64,000 nt of DNA from contig NZ_AP022570.1 of assembly GCF_010728325.1 (NCBI RefSeq), forward strand, positions 3,782,001 to 3,846,000, read 5' to 3'. The stretch comes from Mycolicibacterium poriferae. GTDB taxonomy: Bacteria > Actinomycetota > Actinomycetes > Mycobacteriales > Mycobacteriaceae. Shown in pieces: positions 30,037 through 39,415 of the stretch (within the stretch, counting starts at the first letter, position 1; every line of letters begins with the position of its first letter). The notes under the pieces were generated by a model. The model saw only the letters and a list, made by a program, of their open reading frames with translations, was not told the DNA's origin and made no database searches. Position numbers and translations under genes: made by a program.

Positions 30037-31884
30037 CTACAGGTACTGCCCCAGGTTGCTCTCGGTGTCGATCGCCCGGTTTGCGCTGCTGCTCTTGCCG
30101 GTCACCAGGGTGCGGATGTAGACGATCCGCTCACCCTTCTTGCCCGAGATACGTGCCCAGTCATCCGGGTTGGTGGTGTTGGGCAGGTCCTCGTTCTCGG
30201 CGAATTCGTCGACGATCGAATCGAGCAGGTGCTGGATGCGCAGACCCGGCTGACCGGTCTCCAGTACCGACTTGATCGCGTACTTCTTGGCCCGGTCCAC
30301 GACGTTCTGGATCATGGCGCCGGAGTTGAAGTCCTTGAAGTACATGACCTCTTTGTCACCGTTGGCGTAGGTGACCTCGAGGAACCGGTTGTCGTCGATC
30401 TCCGCGTACATCCGGTCGACGACCTTCTCGATCATCGCCTTGATCGTGGAACCGCGGTCGCCGGAGAACTCGGAGAGGTCGTCGGCGTGCACCGGCAGAT
30501 CCTCGGTGAGGTACTTGCTGAAGATGTCCTGGGCCGCCTCCGCGTCCGGCCGTTCGATCTTGATCTTGACGTCCAGGCGGCCGGGCCGCAGGATCGCCGG
30601 GTCGATCATGTCCTCACGGTTGGAGGCGCCGATGACGATGACGTTCTCCAGTCCCTCCACGCCGTCGATCTCACTGAGGAGCTGCGGCACGACGGTCGTT
30701 TCGACGTCCGAGCTGACCCCGGTGCCGCGGGTGCGGAAGATCGAGTCCATCTCGTCGAAGAACACGATGACAGGTGTGCCCTCGGAGGCCTTCTCGCGTG
30801 CCCGCTGGAAGATCAGCCGGATGTGGCGCTCCGTCTCGCCGACGAACTTGTTCAGCAGTTCGGGGCCCTTGATGTTGAGGAAGTAGGACTTCGCCTCGCG
30901 GGCGTCGTCCCCGCGGACCTCGGCCATCTTCTTCGCCAGCGAGTTGGCGACCGCCTTGGCGATGAGCGTCTTGCCGCACCCGGGGGGACCGTAGAGCAGC
31001 ACGCCCTTGGGCGGGCGCAGCGAGTACTCCCGGTAGAGCTCCTTGTGCAGGAACGGCAGCTCGACAGCGTCGCGGATCTGCTCGATCTGCCGCGTGAGGC
31101 CACCGATGTCGTGGTAGCTGACGTCGGGGACCTCCTCGAGCACGAGATCCTCGACCTCGGCCTTCGGGATCCGCTCGAAGGCGTAGCCGGCCTTCGTGTC
31201 CACGAGCAGCGAGTCGCCGGGACGCAGCCTGCGCGGCCGGTCGTCACTCATGTCGTCGTCGTCGACGGCCGGGGCGTCGGGCAGGTCCTCGGCGGCCACC
31301 AGCGGCTCTGCCAGCCACACGATGCGTTCCTCGTCGGCGTGGCCGACGACCAGCGCGCGGTGCCCGTCGGACAGGATCTCGCGCAGGGTGCTGATCTCGC
31401 CCACCGATTCGAAGTGGCCCGCCTCGACGACGGTCAACGCCTCGTTGAGGCGGACCGTCTGGCCTTTCTTGAGCTCCTTGGCATCGATGTTCGGCGAGCA
31501 GGTCAGCCGCATCTTGCGCCCGGAGGTGAACACGTCGACGGTGTCGTCCTCCTGCACGGACAGAAGTACGCCGTACCCGCTGGGCGGCTGTCCGAGCCGG
31601 TCGACCTCCTCGCGCAGCGCCAGCAATTGCTGGCGCGCTTCCTTGAGCGTGTCCATCAGCTTTGCGTTGCGGGCGGCGAGCGAGTCGATCCGGGCCTCGA
31701 GCTGATGCACGTCGCGCGCGCTGCGCAACCCGCTGGCAGGGCCTACCGCACTTTCCAGCTGTTCGCGCAGAATCGCCGCTTCCCGGCGCAGTTCTTCCAG
31801 TTCTGCAGCGTCCTCGCTGGACAGACGGCTATCGGAGGGTGTCCCAAAGACTTCAGAGGCTTCAGAACGCTCGGACTCACTCAT
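30037..31884 (-). CDS. mpa: Proteasomal AAA+ ATPase Mpa (ARC)
   Basis: 615 residues (609 in M. tuberculosis). N-terminal coiled coil (about residues 20-100) that captures Pup, then two OB folds, then the AAA domain with Walker A GPPGCGKT, Walker [13 protein letters not shown] and [19 protein letters not shown]. The C-terminal QYL is the tripeptide that docks into the PrcA ring. It unfolds pupylated proteins for the 20S proteasome. It is transcribed apart from prcBA, divergent from the Mtb12-like gene. Confidence 0.98.
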   Translation of the reverse strand: MSESERSEASEVFGTPSDSRLSSEDAAELEELRREAAILREQLESAVGPASGLRSARDVHQLEARIDSLAARNAKLMDTLKEARQQLLALREEVDRLGQPPSGYGVLLSVQEDDTVDVFTSGRKMRLTCSPNIDAKELKKGQTVRLNEALTVVEAGHFESVGEISTLREILSDGHRALVVGHADEERIVWLAEPLVAAEDLPDAPAVDDDDMSDDRPRRLRPGDSLLVDTKAGYAFERIPKAEVEDLVLEEVPDVSYHDIGGLTRQIEQIRDAVELPFLHKELYREYSLRPPKGVLLYGPPGCGKTLIAKAVANSLAKKMAEVRGDDAREAKSYFLNIKGPELLNKFVGETERHIRLIFQRAREKASEGTPVIVFFDEMDSIFRTRGTGVSSDVETTVVPQLLSEIDGVEGLENVIVIGASNREDMIDPAILRPGRLDVKIKIERPDAEAAQDIFSKYLTEDLPVHADDLSEFSGDRGSTIKAMIEKVVDRMYAEIDDNRFLEVTYANGDKEVMYFKDFNSGAMIQNVVDRAKKYAIKSVLETGQPGLRIQHLLDSIVDEFAENEDLPNTTNPDDWARISGKKGERIVYIRTLVTGKSSSANRAIDTESNLGQYL

Positions 31885-32030
31885 ATTGCGCTCCTCCCCC
31901 GCACCGTAAGTTGGTGCGGTAACAACTTCAACGCTACCGGCGATTCAGACTTTGTGTGTGGTCTAGGAATTCGACACACCAGCAACACTGTTAACCTCTG
32001 AAGATCGAACGTCCGAACGGAAGGACAACC

Positions 32031-32531
32031 GTGACCCTGAAAAGCCTCGTGAACAGCCTGACCGCAGGGGCCGCAGCTACCATGCTGGCGGGTGCCGCGG
32101 CGGTGGGTGTGACCTCAATTGCAGTGGGGTCGGGAATCGCGTCGGCCTCACCGGCCCCCGTCAACGCGCCGCTGCCCGCAGCGCCGGCTCCCGAGTTGCA
32201 GGGTCCGTTGATGTCGACGCTGAGTGCGCTGGCCGGCCCCGGATCGTTCTCGGGCGCCAAGTCCAGCTACGTCCAGGGTGGCCTGGGGCGCATCGAGGCC
32301 AGGGTGGCCGACAGCGGCTACAGCAACGCCGCGGCCAAGGGCTACTTCCCGTTGACGTTCACGATCGCCGACATCGATCAGAACGGACCGGTCGCCACCG
32401 CCTTCGTGACCGCGGCCTCCCCGGCCGGCCAGGTCGCCAGCCAGCCGCTGACGTTCATCGCCGGACCCAGCCCGACCGGCTGGCAACTGTCCAAGTCGTC
32501 GGCCATGGCGCTGATCTCCGCCGTGGGCTGA
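32031..32531 (+). CDS. Secreted Mtb12/CFP2-like low-molecular-weight antigen
   Basis: 166 residues, GTG start with GGAAGGA upstream. Signal peptide of about 40 residues ending in ASASPAP. The mature Mtb12-type domain contains YVQGGLGRIEARVADSGYSNAAAKGYFPLTF and ends in WQLSKSSAMALIS, matching Mtb12 (Rv2376c) nearly motif for motif. A secreted protein of unknown biochemical role. It starts 147 bp from the divergent mpa, and a second, lipidated member of the family follows 38 bp downstream. Confidence 0.88.
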   Translation: MTLKSLVNSLTAGAAATMLAGAAAVGVTSIAVGSGIASASPAPVNAPLPAAPAPELQGPLMSTLSALAGPGSFSGAKSSYVQGGLGRIEARVADSGYSNAAAKGYFPLTFTIADIDQNGPVATAFVTAASPAGQVASQPLTFIAGPSPTGWQLSKSSAMALISAVG

Positions 32532-32568
32532 TCTTTACTTCTGTCACTTCTTAACGAAGCATGACGCT

Positions 32569-33240
32569 GTGCGTCATACCGTCGTGATTCTGAGCGCCGC
32601 CGCAACCGCGGCGGCGCTCGGCCTCGGTGGGTGCGCGCAGTCCGGTGATCCCGAGTCCACTGGGACGACGGCGACGGTCGAGACGTCGCCGGCCCCGTCG
32701 GTCGGGCTCGCCCCACCGGGCCCTCCCGCGCGGGGCGGGCCGCCCCTCCCTGCTCCGGCAGCACTGACCGACGTGATGGGCCGGCTGGCCGACCCGGCCC
32801 TGCCCGGCGATCAGAAGATCGTCCTGATCGAGAACGGCACCGCCGACGAAGCCGCCGGACTCGACCGCTTCGCCACTGCGCTACGCGACAACGGTGCGCT
32901 ACCCCTGACCTTCGAGGTCCGCGACATGGCCTGGTCGCAGGCCGACCCTGGCAACGTCGTGGCCACGGTCGTGGTTCGAACCAGCAATCCCCAGACCGGC
33001 GAGTTCACCTATCCGATGGAGTTCGCGCCGGCTGAGGAGTCATGGCAACTGACCCGGCGGACCGCCGACCTGCTGCTGGAACTCGACGGCGATCCGGCGT
33101 CACCGCCGCCTGCCGCACCACCAGGCCCACCACCGCCGGCCGCACCACCACCGCCAGGCTCACCACCACCACCGCCTGGCTCGCCACCAGCGCCAGCCCC
33201 ACCGCCGCCGGCGCCGCCGTCCCCGACCCCGACGCCCTGA
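32569..33240 (+). CDS. lppK: Lipoprotein with Mtb12-like domain and proline-rich tail (LppK-like)
   Basis: 223 residues from a GTG. Signal peptide with lipobox LGGC (Cys about 22), an acidic/Thr linker, an Mtb12-like domain (LADPALPGDQKIVLIENGTADEA...WQLTRRTADLLLEL), then about 50 residues of almost pure Pro with Gly/Ala/Ser. Its place downstream of mpa on the opposite strand fits lppK (Rv2116). The long polyproline C terminus is unusual and may reach into the cell wall or interact with peptidoglycan-associated partners; that is inference. Confidence 0.75.
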   Translation: MRHTVVILSAAATAAALGLGGCAQSGDPESTGTTATVETSPAPSVGLAPPGPPARGGPPLPAPAALTDVMGRLADPALPGDQKIVLIENGTADEAAGLDRFATALRDNGALPLTFEVRDMAWSQADPGNVVATVVVRTSNPQTGEFTYPMEFAPAEESWQLTRRTADLLLELDGDPASPPPAAPPGPPPPAAPPPPGSPPPPPGSPPAPAPPPPAPPSPTPTP

Positions 33241-33243
33241 CCG

Positions 33244-33540
33244 ATGTGGATCGGCTGGCTGGAATTCGACCTGTTGCTCGGCGACGTGCACTCGCTCAAG
33301 GAGAAGCGCTCGGTGATCAGACCGCTGGTCGCTGAACTCACGCGCCGCTTCGCGGTGTCCGCCGCCGAGACGGGCGCCCAGGACCTCTACCGCCGCGCCG
33401 GGGTCGGCATGGCCGTTGTCTCCGGCGAGCGTGCCCGCGTGGTCGAGGTGCTCGATGCCGCCGAGCGCCTGATCGCGGCACGTCCCGAGGTCGAGCTGCT
33501 CTCGGTGCGACGCGGTCTGCGCCGTCCGGACGACGACTGA
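33244..33540 (+). CDS. DUF503 (YlxP-like) protein, Rv2117-like
   Basis: 98 residues. The family signature is LLGDVHSLKEKRSVIRPLVAELTRRFAVSAAE near the N terminus, and the length (about 97) matches Rv2117. YlxP-type proteins are associated with ribosome and translation factor operons, but no activity is established here. It starts 4 bp after the LppK-like gene and ends 17 bp from trmI, convergent. Confidence 0.88.
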   Translation: MWIGWLEFDLLLGDVHSLKEKRSVIRPLVAELTRRFAVSAAETGAQDLYRRAGVGMAVVSGERARVVEVLDAAERLIAARPEVELLSVRRGLRRPDDD

Positions 33541-33556
33541 ACCTGGCGGCCGGTCG

Positions 33557-34393
<837 letters not shown>

Positions 34394-34471
34394 TCAGCCT
34401 GCCAGCCGCCGCCCCGACGGGTGCGGCCGGGTTACCCGGATCTGTCCGACCCCGGCTCTAGGGTGAATGCC

Positions 34472-35418
34472 ATGACTGAGCCGACCGAGCAGGAGGGTGC
34501 GTCGGGACCCGTGCCGCCGGTCCGCCGTCCGGCAGAGCCACCGGTACGCCGTCCGGCGGAGCCGCCGGTACGCCGTCCGGCGTTGTCGCCGTCGCGCGCC
34601 GCCGACTTCAAGCAGTGTCCGCTCCTGTACCGCTTCCGTGCGATCGACCGGCTGCCGGAACCGTCATCGACGGCGCAGGTACGAGGCTCCATCGTGCACG
34701 CCGCCCTGGAGCAGTTGTACGCCCTTCCCGCGGCGCAGCGGTTACCCGAGACGGCGGTGTCGCTGGTGACGCCGGCCTGGGAGCGGGTGGTCGCCGAACA
34801 GCCATCGCTGACCGAGGACATCGACGCGCAGCTGCGCGCCGAGATGCTCGACCAGGCCCGCGCCCTGGTGTCGGGGTATTACCGGCTGGAGGACCCGACC
34901 CGCTTCGAACCGCAGAGTTGTGAACAACGGGTGGAGGTCGAACTCACCGACGGGACGCTCCTGCGCGGCTTCATCGACCGCATCGACGTCGCGCCGACGG
35001 GCGAGCTGCGGGTCGTCGACTACAAAACCGGCAAGGCGCCGCCCGAGGCTCGCGCGCTGGCCGAGTTCAAGGCCATGTTCCAGATGAAGTTCTACGCTGT
35101 TGCGCTTCTGCGTGCGCGCGGCGTGCTGGCCACCCGGTTGCGACTGCTGTATCTCGCCGACGGTCAGGTGCTCGACTACGCGCCCGACCTCGACGAGCTG
35201 CAGCGATTCGAGAAGATGTTGATGGCGATCTGGCGAGCCATTCAGACCGCAGGTGCGAGCGGTGACTTCCGGCCGAGCCAGTCACGGCTGTGCAACTGGT
35301 GCGCCCACCAGTCGCTCTGCCCGGCCTTCGGCGGCACTCCCCGCCGTATCCGGGCTGGCCCGAAGCGCTCGACGACGGCGACCCCGACGCCGTGCTGCGC
35401 GCCGAGCCGGCGGCATGA
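34472..35418 (+). pseudogene. RecB/Cas4-like nuclease gene (Rv2119-like) with apparent frameshift near its 3' end
   Basis: PD-(D/E)XK nuclease: FIDRID and VVDYKTGK supply the acidic and Lys residues, and C49 with C274, C277 and C283 form the Cas4/AddB-type Fe-S pattern. After CPAFGGTP the frame is lost at the C4 run 35339-35342. Reading as if one more C were present gives PPYPGWPEALDDGDPDAVLRAEPAA and a stop at 35416-35418 that overlaps the next ATG. The rebuilt protein is 315 residues; the unshifted frame runs antigenically unlike tail to 35710. The N terminus has three PPVRRPAE repeats (34514-34585). The catalytic part is intact. Confidence 0.82.
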
Positions 35419-36212
35419 TCGACTGCCTGTTCCATCGGCAGGGCACCGAGGGCGAGTGGTCGATCTTCACCTCGACCGACGGGACACGCAGCAACTGGGA
35501 TCCGCAGATTCAGCACGGCTCCCCACCGCTGGCGCTGCTGACCAAGGCCGTCGAGGAACTCTCCGCCGGCACCGATCTGCGCATCGGGCGCCTGACCCTC
35601 GACATCCTCGGCGCGATCCCGGTGTCGACTGTGTGGGTCCGCGCCTGGGTGGAGCGCCCAGGCTCGCGGATCTCGTTGATGTGTGCGGAGATGTCGGCAG
35701 ATCGGCCTGACGGCAGCCGCCGGGCCGTGGCCCGCGTGACGGCCTGGCTGCTTGCCACGGCTGACACCGCCGACATCACCACCGACCGCTATCCGCCGTT
35801 GGTCGAAGGCGAGGCGACCGAGGTCGCTCACGCGTGGGAGGGTGCCCCCGGCTATCTCGAGACCGTCAGCTGGCGCCGACAGGCGAACACTGGAACTGCT
35901 ACCCCGGAAGTCTGGCTGAGCCCACTCGTCTCACTCGTCGACGACGAACCCACCACAGCGCTGCAACGGCTGGCCATGGTGGTCGACTCGGCCAACGGGA
36001 TCGGTGCGGCGCTGGACCCCGAGGCGTTCATGTTCATGAACACCGACACCGTTGTGCATCTACACCGGCTGCCCGAAGGCAGTGACTTCGCGCTGCGCGC
36101 AAAGGGTTCCATCGGTCCCGACGGCATCGGAGTCACCTCGGCCGAGATCTTCGATCGCACCGGCTTCGTCGGCACCTGCGCCCAGACGCTGTTGGTGCAG
36201 CGCCGCGCGTGA
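35415..36212 (+). CDS. Acyl-CoA thioesterase-like double hot-dog protein
   Basis: 265 residues. Two hot-dog halves are suggested: the N-terminal WSIFTSTDGTRSNWDPQIQHGSPPLALLTKAVEEL with LDILGAIPVSTVWVRAWVERPGSR, and the C-terminal VVDSANGIGAALDPEAFMFMNTDTVVHLHR. This arrangement is that of the acyl-CoA thioesterase family (4HBT_3 type). The substrate acyl chain is unknown. The start overlaps the rebuilt stop of the nuclease gene (ATGA), and its own stop is 6 bp from that of the convergent R2lox gene. Confidence 0.78.
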   Translation: MIDCLFHRQGTEGEWSIFTSTDGTRSNWDPQIQHGSPPLALLTKAVEELSAGTDLRIGRLTLDILGAIPVSTVWVRAWVERPGSRISLMCAEMSADRPDGSRRAVARVTAWLLATADTADITTDRYPPLVEGEATEVAHAWEGAPGYLETVSWRRQANTGTATPEVWLSPLVSLVDDEPTTALQRLAMVVDSANGIGAALDPEAFMFMNTDTVVHLHRLPEGSDFALRAKGSIGPDGIGVTSAEIFDRTGFVGTCAQTLLVQRRA

Positions 36213-36218
36213 GCGCAC

Positions 36219-37157
36219 CTACGCTGAGGCGGCCAGCGACTTTCGGTCCTCGTCGGCGAAGGTGTCCTCCAGCTGCAGCGGCGAGTAATCCACGTCGATC
36301 TCACCGAGTGGCCGCCCCCGTGCGCTGCTGATGGTGCCGAAGCGGCGCATCCCCTTATCGGCGGCATACTGCTGCATGTCGTCCTTCTCGAGGTGGAAGG
36401 GCACCTCGTCGTAGAGGTCATACGCATCGTCGGTGTTCTTCAGCGCCAGCGGGATGAGCTCGTTCATCCGGGACTCGAACACCGACCAGTTGGCGTCGTC
36501 GGCAGCGACGTGGCGACGGCAGGTGAACGTACCCCAGGCCATGTGGCGACGCTCGTCGTCACCGATCCGCCGAACGAGTTCCTGCATGCCCGGAAGGATG
36601 TTGTTGTCCACGCAAATCCTGTGCCACGCATAGTATCCCGTCAACGCCATCATCCCTTCGATGACGTGGTTGTAGGTGACCGACGCACGGACCTGCGCGG
36701 CCGGGGACGGGTCGGCCAGCAACGCGTCGAGGGATTCCGGCAACTCCTCGTAGAAGATGGTCCGGTAGGTCGGCAGGTCGTCGAGGAAGCGCTGCAGGTC
36801 GTCGGTCACGCCGACCGCGTCGAGCCACAACCGGAACACCTGGGTGTGTTTGGCCTCTTCGAACGCGAACTGGGTCAGATACATCTCGTCACCGAGTCGC
36901 CCCTCGGCACGCATCGCCGCCATGAAGGGCTGGATGTCCTGCGTGACCGCCTCCTCGCCGGCGATGAACTGCGCGCACAGGCGCGTCGCCCATTCGCGTT
37001 CCAACTCCGTGAGCGCTTCCCAGTCAGCCCGGTCCCGAGAGAAGTCGATGTCTGCCGGATTCCAGAACTTGGCGTTGCCGCCGGCGAACAGCTTGAGCGG
37101 CAGGCTGGCCCAGTTCAGCCCGCCTTCGGCCAATGAGTCCGAGCGAGTTCTAGCCAT
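36219..37157 (-). CDS. R2-like ligand-binding Mn/Fe oxidase (R2lox)
   Basis: 312 residues. With the start at 37157 (GGAG box upstream) the key residues fall exactly at Rv0233 numbering: metal ligands E68, E101, H104, E167, E202, H205, and the V71/Y162 pair that forms the ether cross-link. The [22 protein letters not shown] and DDERRH motifs are all present. It is a ferritin-like oxidase with a heterodinuclear Mn/Fe site and a bound fatty acid; the physiological reaction is unknown. It overlaps the upstream tetR gene by 8 bp, like the Rv0232-Rv0233 pair. Confidence 0.94.
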   Translation of the reverse strand: MARTRSDSLAEGGLNWASLPLKLFAGGNAKFWNPADIDFSRDRADWEALTELEREWATRLCAQFIAGEEAVTQDIQPFMAAMRAEGRLGDEMYLTQFAFEEAKHTQVFRLWLDAVGVTDDLQRFLDDLPTYRTIFYEELPESLDALLADPSPAAQVRASVTYNHVIEGMMALTGYYAWHRICVDNNILPGMQELVRRIGDDERRHMAWGTFTCRRHVAADDANWSVFESRMNELIPLALKNTDDAYDLYDEVPFHLEKDDMQQYAADKGMRRFGTISSARGRPLGEIDVDYSPLQLEDTFADEDRKSLAASA

Positions 37158-37842
37158 GTGCTTCTCCTTGCGCGATTGTGGTGGTTCGGTGGGATGTGTT
37201 GGTGGAGCCGAACGCGGCCGACAGCACTGCGACATAGCGACGTACCACCAGAATCGGTTGTTCAGAGGACAATTCGTCGAGTCCGAGGACGGGATCCATC
37301 CCGCGGACGTACGGCGCCAGTGCCAGATGAGGCATCAGCATCAACAGCAGCGACAACAACGCGTCGATGTCCGCATCCGGCCGCAGATCGCCGCGGGTGC
37401 GCGCAGCGTGCACCAACGGTCGTAGCACCTCCAGGTAGTGGCGGTGCACGACGGCCCGCACACTGACCCGCGCGTCGGTGTCGACCTCGAAACTCGACGC
37501 CGCGTGGAGCGCTCTATCCCGCGGATGGTCGGCGAAGTACGCCACCCACACATCGAGCAGATCGGTGAGGAACTCGAAGAACGGCCGGTCGGGCTCGAGC
37601 TCGTGGATCTGATACTCCATGTAGGCCCGCACCCGCTGGCTGCCCACATCGGTGATGTAGGCGTACAGGTCTCGCTTGTCGGCGAAGTACTGGAACAGGC
37701 TGCCCTTGGCAACGCCGGCCCGGCGAGCGATGACGTTGAGGCTGCCACCGGAGAAGCCGTGTGCGGCGAACTCCGCCTCCGCCGCGTCCACCACCGCCGA
37801 ACGCCGCTCCCCACCCAACCGGGACCAGGTGACCGTCGGCAT
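37150..37842 (-). CDS. TetR-family regulator of the R2lox operon (Rv0232-like)
   Basis: 230 residues. The N-terminal HTH is [46 protein letters not shown] (about residues 15-60), followed by a helical ligand domain. It is translationally coupled to the R2lox gene, and a perfect 15-bp palindrome lies 18 bp upstream of its start, so it probably represses its own operon. The ligand is unknown; a lipid or fatty acid is conceivable given R2lox chemistry. Confidence 0.9.
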   Translation of the reverse strand: MPTVTWSRLGGERRSAVVDAAEAEFAAHGFSGGSLNVIARRAGVAKGSLFQYFADKRDLYAYITDVGSQRVRAYMEYQIHELEPDRPFFEFLTDLLDVWVAYFADHPRDRALHAASSFEVDTDARVSVRAVVHRHYLEVLRPLVHAARTRGDLRPDADIDALLSLLLMLMPHLALAPYVRGMDPVLGLDELSSEQPILVVRRYVAVLSAAFGSTNTSHRTTTIAQGEAHG

Positions 37843-37859
37843 CGAGCCTCCCAGGGACT

Positions 37860-37874
37860 ATGACCACTGGTCAT
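37860..37874. promoter_or_regulatory. Perfect palindrome upstream of tetR-R2lox, probable TetR operator
   Basis: ATGACCA-C-TGGTCAT: 7-bp arms around one central base, 18 bp upstream of the TetR start codon. Size and position fit an autoregulatory TetR operator overlapping the promoter. No second copy was seen in the intergenic region. Confidence 0.75.
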
Positions 37875-37921
37875 ATTACTGTGATCGACAACACGGTCAA
37901 GGGCCCGGTCAATAGTTTGGC

Positions 37922-37933
37922 GTCTATATAGAC
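37922..37933. promoter_or_regulatory. Perfect 12-bp palindrome upstream of arsR, probable ArsR operator
   Basis: GTCTATATAGAC, an AT-centred perfect palindrome ending 18 bp before the ArsR GTG. AT-rich palindromes at the promoter are typical ArsR-family operators; binding is inferred. It may overlap the -10 region. Confidence 0.7.
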
Positions 37934-37951
37934 AATGAGTAATATACGGGT

Positions 37952-38269
37952 GTGGATGTCTTCGAGGCCGTTGCCGAACCGAACCGGCGGGCTCTGTTGG
38001 ATGTACTGATGAGCGGCGAGCGCACGGCCGGCGAACTGGTCGCGACGTTGCCCGACCTGACGCAGCCGACGGTGTCGCGACACCTGCGCATATTGCGCGA
38101 AGTAGGCCTTGTCGAAGTCCGCCCCGATGCTCAACGTCGGGTCTACGCGCTGCGCGCCGACGGCCTGGCACCCATCGACGACTGGATCGAGCGCTACCGA
38201 CGGTTCTGGAGCGGCCACCTGGACGCGCTCGAACGCCACCTGCATGAACAGCACGGAGGAAAGCCATGA
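37952..38269 (+). CDS. ArsR-family (SdpR-type, metal-independent) repressor
   Basis: 105 residues, GTG start. Winged HTH: FEAVAEPNRRALLDVLMSGERTAGELVATLPDLTQPTVSRHLRILREVGLVEVR. It lacks the ELCVCDL metal-binding motif of ArsR/SmtB metal sensors. The tail with RYRRFWSGHLDALERHL is typical of ArsR proteins paired with SRPBCC genes. It overlaps the SRPBCC gene by 4 bp (ATGA) and probably represses the three-gene operon through the palindrome at 37922. Confidence 0.9.
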   Translation: MDVFEAVAEPNRRALLDVLMSGERTAGELVATLPDLTQPTVSRHLRILREVGLVEVRPDAQRRVYALRADGLAPIDDWIERYRRFWSGHLDALERHLHEQHGGKP

Positions 38270-38777
38270 CAGACCCGCAGACCGGCCGCGACGGACGCCT
38301 TCTCATCGACGGCGACCGAGCCACGCTGGCCTTCGAACGACGTCTACCGTTCCCGATCGACGTGGTCTGGGCCGCGATCACCGACCCGGCGCAACGCTGC
38401 CGATGGTTCGGCGAAACGACGATCGACGCGCGCGAAGGCGGACTGATCGACATGGTCGCCGACGGGCCTCCGCTGTGCCGGAACGAAAACGGATGACGGG
38501 CCGCATCCTGGTCTGGGATCCGCCGAACGTCTTCGAACACCAACGGTGTCAGCCCATCGTCGAGGACGGCGTGGTCCGATACGAACTGCGAACAGACGGG
38601 CAGGAGACCGTCCTGCGCTTCACCCATCGCGGCCTCGGTGCCCGCAACGCCACCGGGTTCCGCGGCGGTATCCATGCCTACCTCGACAGACTCGAGGCGT
38701 ACCTGAACGGAGACGTTCTGCCGGACTGGCTCGCCCGCCGTCGGCAGATCGTTGCCACCAGAGGTGAAACACCATGA
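38266..38777 (+). pseudogene. SRPBCC (AHSA1-type) protein gene with single-base frameshift
   Basis: The first frame reads FERRLPFPIDVVWAAITDPAQRCRWFGE...GGLIDMVADGPP and then stops at 38494-38496. The second frame continues AVPERKRMTGRILVWDPPNVFEHQ to a stop at 38775-38777. Adding one base near 38472 (CCTCCG|CTGTG) restores a continuous 170-residue AHSA1-like protein. Upstream and downstream junctions are both ATGA overlaps, so the operon architecture supports one original gene. It may be a recent mutation or a sequencing error. Family role: small hydrophobic ligand binding. Confidence 0.85.
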
Positions 38778-39415
38778 CAGTCACCGAGCTACCCGAACCG
38801 CGCTTCGCCGTCGCCTACCACTCCGGCTTCGGCCACACTGCGAGGTTGGCGGCAGCTGTTGCCGCCGGGGCTCGGGACGCCGGCGCCGAGGTCGCCATGA
38901 TCGCCGTCGACGCGATCACCGACGACGGCTGGCACGAACTTGATGAGTCCGACGCGGTGGTGTTCGGTTGCCCGACCTACATGGGCAACGTATCCGCCGG
39001 ATTCCAGGCATTCGCCGAGAAGACCGGCCGACGTTGCATCAACGGCACCTGGCAGAACAAGATCGCGGCCGGATTCACCAACTCAGGCGCGAAAAGCGGC
39101 GACAAGCTTCAGACCCTGATGTCGCTGGCAGTCTTCGCCGCCCAGCACCACATGCTGTGGGTCAGTCTGGGCCTACCGCCGGGCTGGAACAGCTCCTCAG
39201 GCAGCGATCAGGACCTCAACCGGCTCGGCTTCTGGCTCGGCGCCGCCGCAGCCACCGACGTCGACGCCGGCCCCGAGCATGTTCAGTCCGCCGATGTCGC
39301 GACGTGCCGGCATCTCGGTGCGCGGGTCAGCTCCGTCTGCAGACAGCTGATCGCGGGCCGCGCGGTCACCGCAGCGGCTCGAGGTCCTGCAGCATGGTCG
39401 GCACCAACTCGCTGA
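38774..39415 (+). CDS. Flavodoxin/WrbA-like FMN-binding NAD(P)H reductase
   Basis: 213 residues. The FMN phosphate loop is AYHSGFGHTARLAAAVAAGA (about residues 14-33). The second loop is AVVFGCPTYMGNVSAGFQAF, and FTNSGAKSGDKLQTL is also typical of the WrbA/flavodoxin family. It would reduce quinones or act as an electron carrier. It is the third gene of the arsR operon. Its C-terminal 50 bp overlap the convergent flavoprotein gene, and the last 16 residues (about VTAAARGPAAWSAPTR) may be an extended tail. Confidence 0.85.
   Translation: MTVTELPEPRFAVAYHSGFGHTARLAAAVAAGARDAGAEVAMIAVDAITDDGWHELDESDAVVFGCPTYMGNVSAGFQAFAEKTGRRCINGTWQNKIAAGFTNSGAKSGDKLQTLMSLAVFAAQHHMLWVSLGLPPGWNSSSGSDQDLNRLGFWLGAAAATDVDAGPEHVQSADVATCRHLGARVSSVCRQLIAGRAVTAAARGPAAWSAPTR

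Noticed and set aside
29920..32001. 693-codon plus-strand ORF opposite mpa
   Set aside because: Antisense shadow of mpa caused by high GC; His/Val/Asp-rich, no recognisable motifs.
34472..35710. Recoding or longer 413-residue nuclease from the unshifted frame
   Set aside because: Beyond 35342 the frame is Arg/His/Pro-rich and overlaps the thioesterase out of frame; the shifted frame gives a normal ending.
38109..38777. Separate 222-codon gene overlapping arsR
   Set aside because: Only its 3' part is protein-like, as the continuation of the SRPBCC gene; the 5' part is antiphase to arsR.
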